A stretch of DNA of 6,530 nt from Bacillota bacterium (GTDB lineage Bacteria > Bacillota > Bacilli > Thermoactinomycetales > DSM-44946): NCBI GenBank assembly GCA_021793745.1, contig JAJYSD010000077.1, forward strand, positions 1 through 6,530, read 5' to 3'. Positions within the stretch are counted from its first letter, which is position 1, and every line of letters begins with the position of its first letter. The translations under genes and the position numbers were made by a program. Under the pieces are notes generated by a model. The model was not told the DNA's origin. It searched no databases and worked only from the letters and a program-made list of their open reading frames with translations. Positions 6,356-6,530 of the stretch are shown here, piece by piece.

Positions 6356-6406
6356 CAAAATGCCGTGTCGCTTTGGATGGGTGAATACGAAGTCCACACC
6401 AGATAG

Positions 6407-6433
6407 AAAAAAGACGGTCGTTTCCACGCCGTC
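6407..6433 (-). terminator. Minus-strand terminator or leader attenuator
   Basis: Read on the minus strand, GACGG-CGT (6433-6426) pairs with ACG-CCGTC (6421-6413), with one bulged base (6418) and a GGAA loop, followed directly by T6 (6412-6407). This is a compact rho-independent terminator shape. It lies 68 nt upstream of the TTG start of the membrane operon. It may end an unseen minus-strand gene beyond the window, or be a leader attenuator. Confidence 0.6.
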
Positions 6434-6441
6434 ATGCCCTC

Positions 6442-6470
6442 ATGGTATCGAATTTCGGAAAAAAAGTAAA
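6442..6470 (-). promoter_or_regulatory. Weak candidate promoter for membrane operon
   Basis: Minus-strand TTTACT (6470-6465) and TACCAT (6447-6442) are 17 bp apart, each matching the sigma-A consensus at 4 of 6 positions. Transcription would start near 6435, immediately before the terminator-like hairpin, which is an awkward arrangement. The real promoter may instead lie between 6406 and 6356, where I see no convincing match, or upstream of the window. Confidence 0.3.
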
Positions 6471-6485
6471 TCCATCTTTTCGTCT

Positions 6486-6509
6486 AAACAGAAAAAATGG
6501 TTCCTGTTT
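6486..6509. other. AT-rich inverted repeat near window end
   Basis: AAACAG (6486-6491) and CTGTTT (6504-6509) form a 6-bp stem around a 12-nt loop, with a short T-run to 6511 on the plus strand. It is weak as a terminator. No gene is recognisable in 6434-6530 on either strand. Confidence 0.2.
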
Positions 6510-6530
6510 TTGATTCGAAACGCTCACGAG

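Noticed and set aside
6506..6530. Minus-strand TTTCGAATC resembling a tRNA T-loop
   Set aside because: The flanking bases do not form a 5-bp T-stem and there is no acceptor stem; chance match.

Overview
This window reads as a piece of a Bacillota chromosome, probably a fairly GC-rich member of Bacilli; a Thermoactinomycetaceae-like or other thermophilic relative is a guess only. The evidence is AGGAGG-type ribosome binding sites, sigma-A-like promoters, rho-independent terminators, and a gene set and order matching the Bacillus subtilis lcfA-fadR-fadB-etfB-etfA-trxA region as I recall it. Every protein in the first two thirds is recognisable. No mobile element, CRISPR array, RNA gene or defence system is visible.

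Layout, plus strand. (1) 1-1009: the C-terminal 60% or so of a long-chain acyl-CoA synthetase (lcfA/fadD), cut by the window edge. (2) 1010-1238: a spacer with a hairpin just after lcfA, two candidate promoters and an 18-bp palindrome that is almost exactly the Bacillus FadR operator. (3) 1239-3709: fadR (TetR-family acyl-CoA-responsive repressor), overlapping etfB by ATGA, then etfA. FadR therefore probably controls its own operon and the electron-transfer flavoprotein. The fadB gene that sits between fadR and etfB in B. subtilis is absent. (4) 3710-4004: a long bulged hairpin terminator followed by a separate promoter for trxA. (5) 4005-4319: thioredoxin, ending at a 16-bp perfect bidirectional terminator.

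Minus strand, convergent. 6339-4378 holds two adjacent genes for six-helix membrane proteins that are clearly paralogues of each other (shared N-terminal ESYF..RHG, central HAP..L..E..G.WESI, and C-terminal RY..RLR..L.PE). They form a two-gene operon with a 27-bp gap; the first gene starts with TTG behind a strong ribosome binding site. Upstream of it is a minus-strand terminator-like hairpin that is either the end of a gene beyond the window or a leader attenuator.

Functionally, LcfA activates fatty acids to acyl-CoA. Acyl-CoA should release FadR from its operator, and EtfAB accepts the electrons that acyl-CoA dehydrogenases remove in beta-oxidation. Thioredoxin is a conserved neighbour with general redox duties. 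The membrane pair has no assigned function. I see no wholly new system; the most interesting points are the relocated FadR control, the loss of fadB from the cluster, and the duplicated membrane proteins with their unexplained leader.
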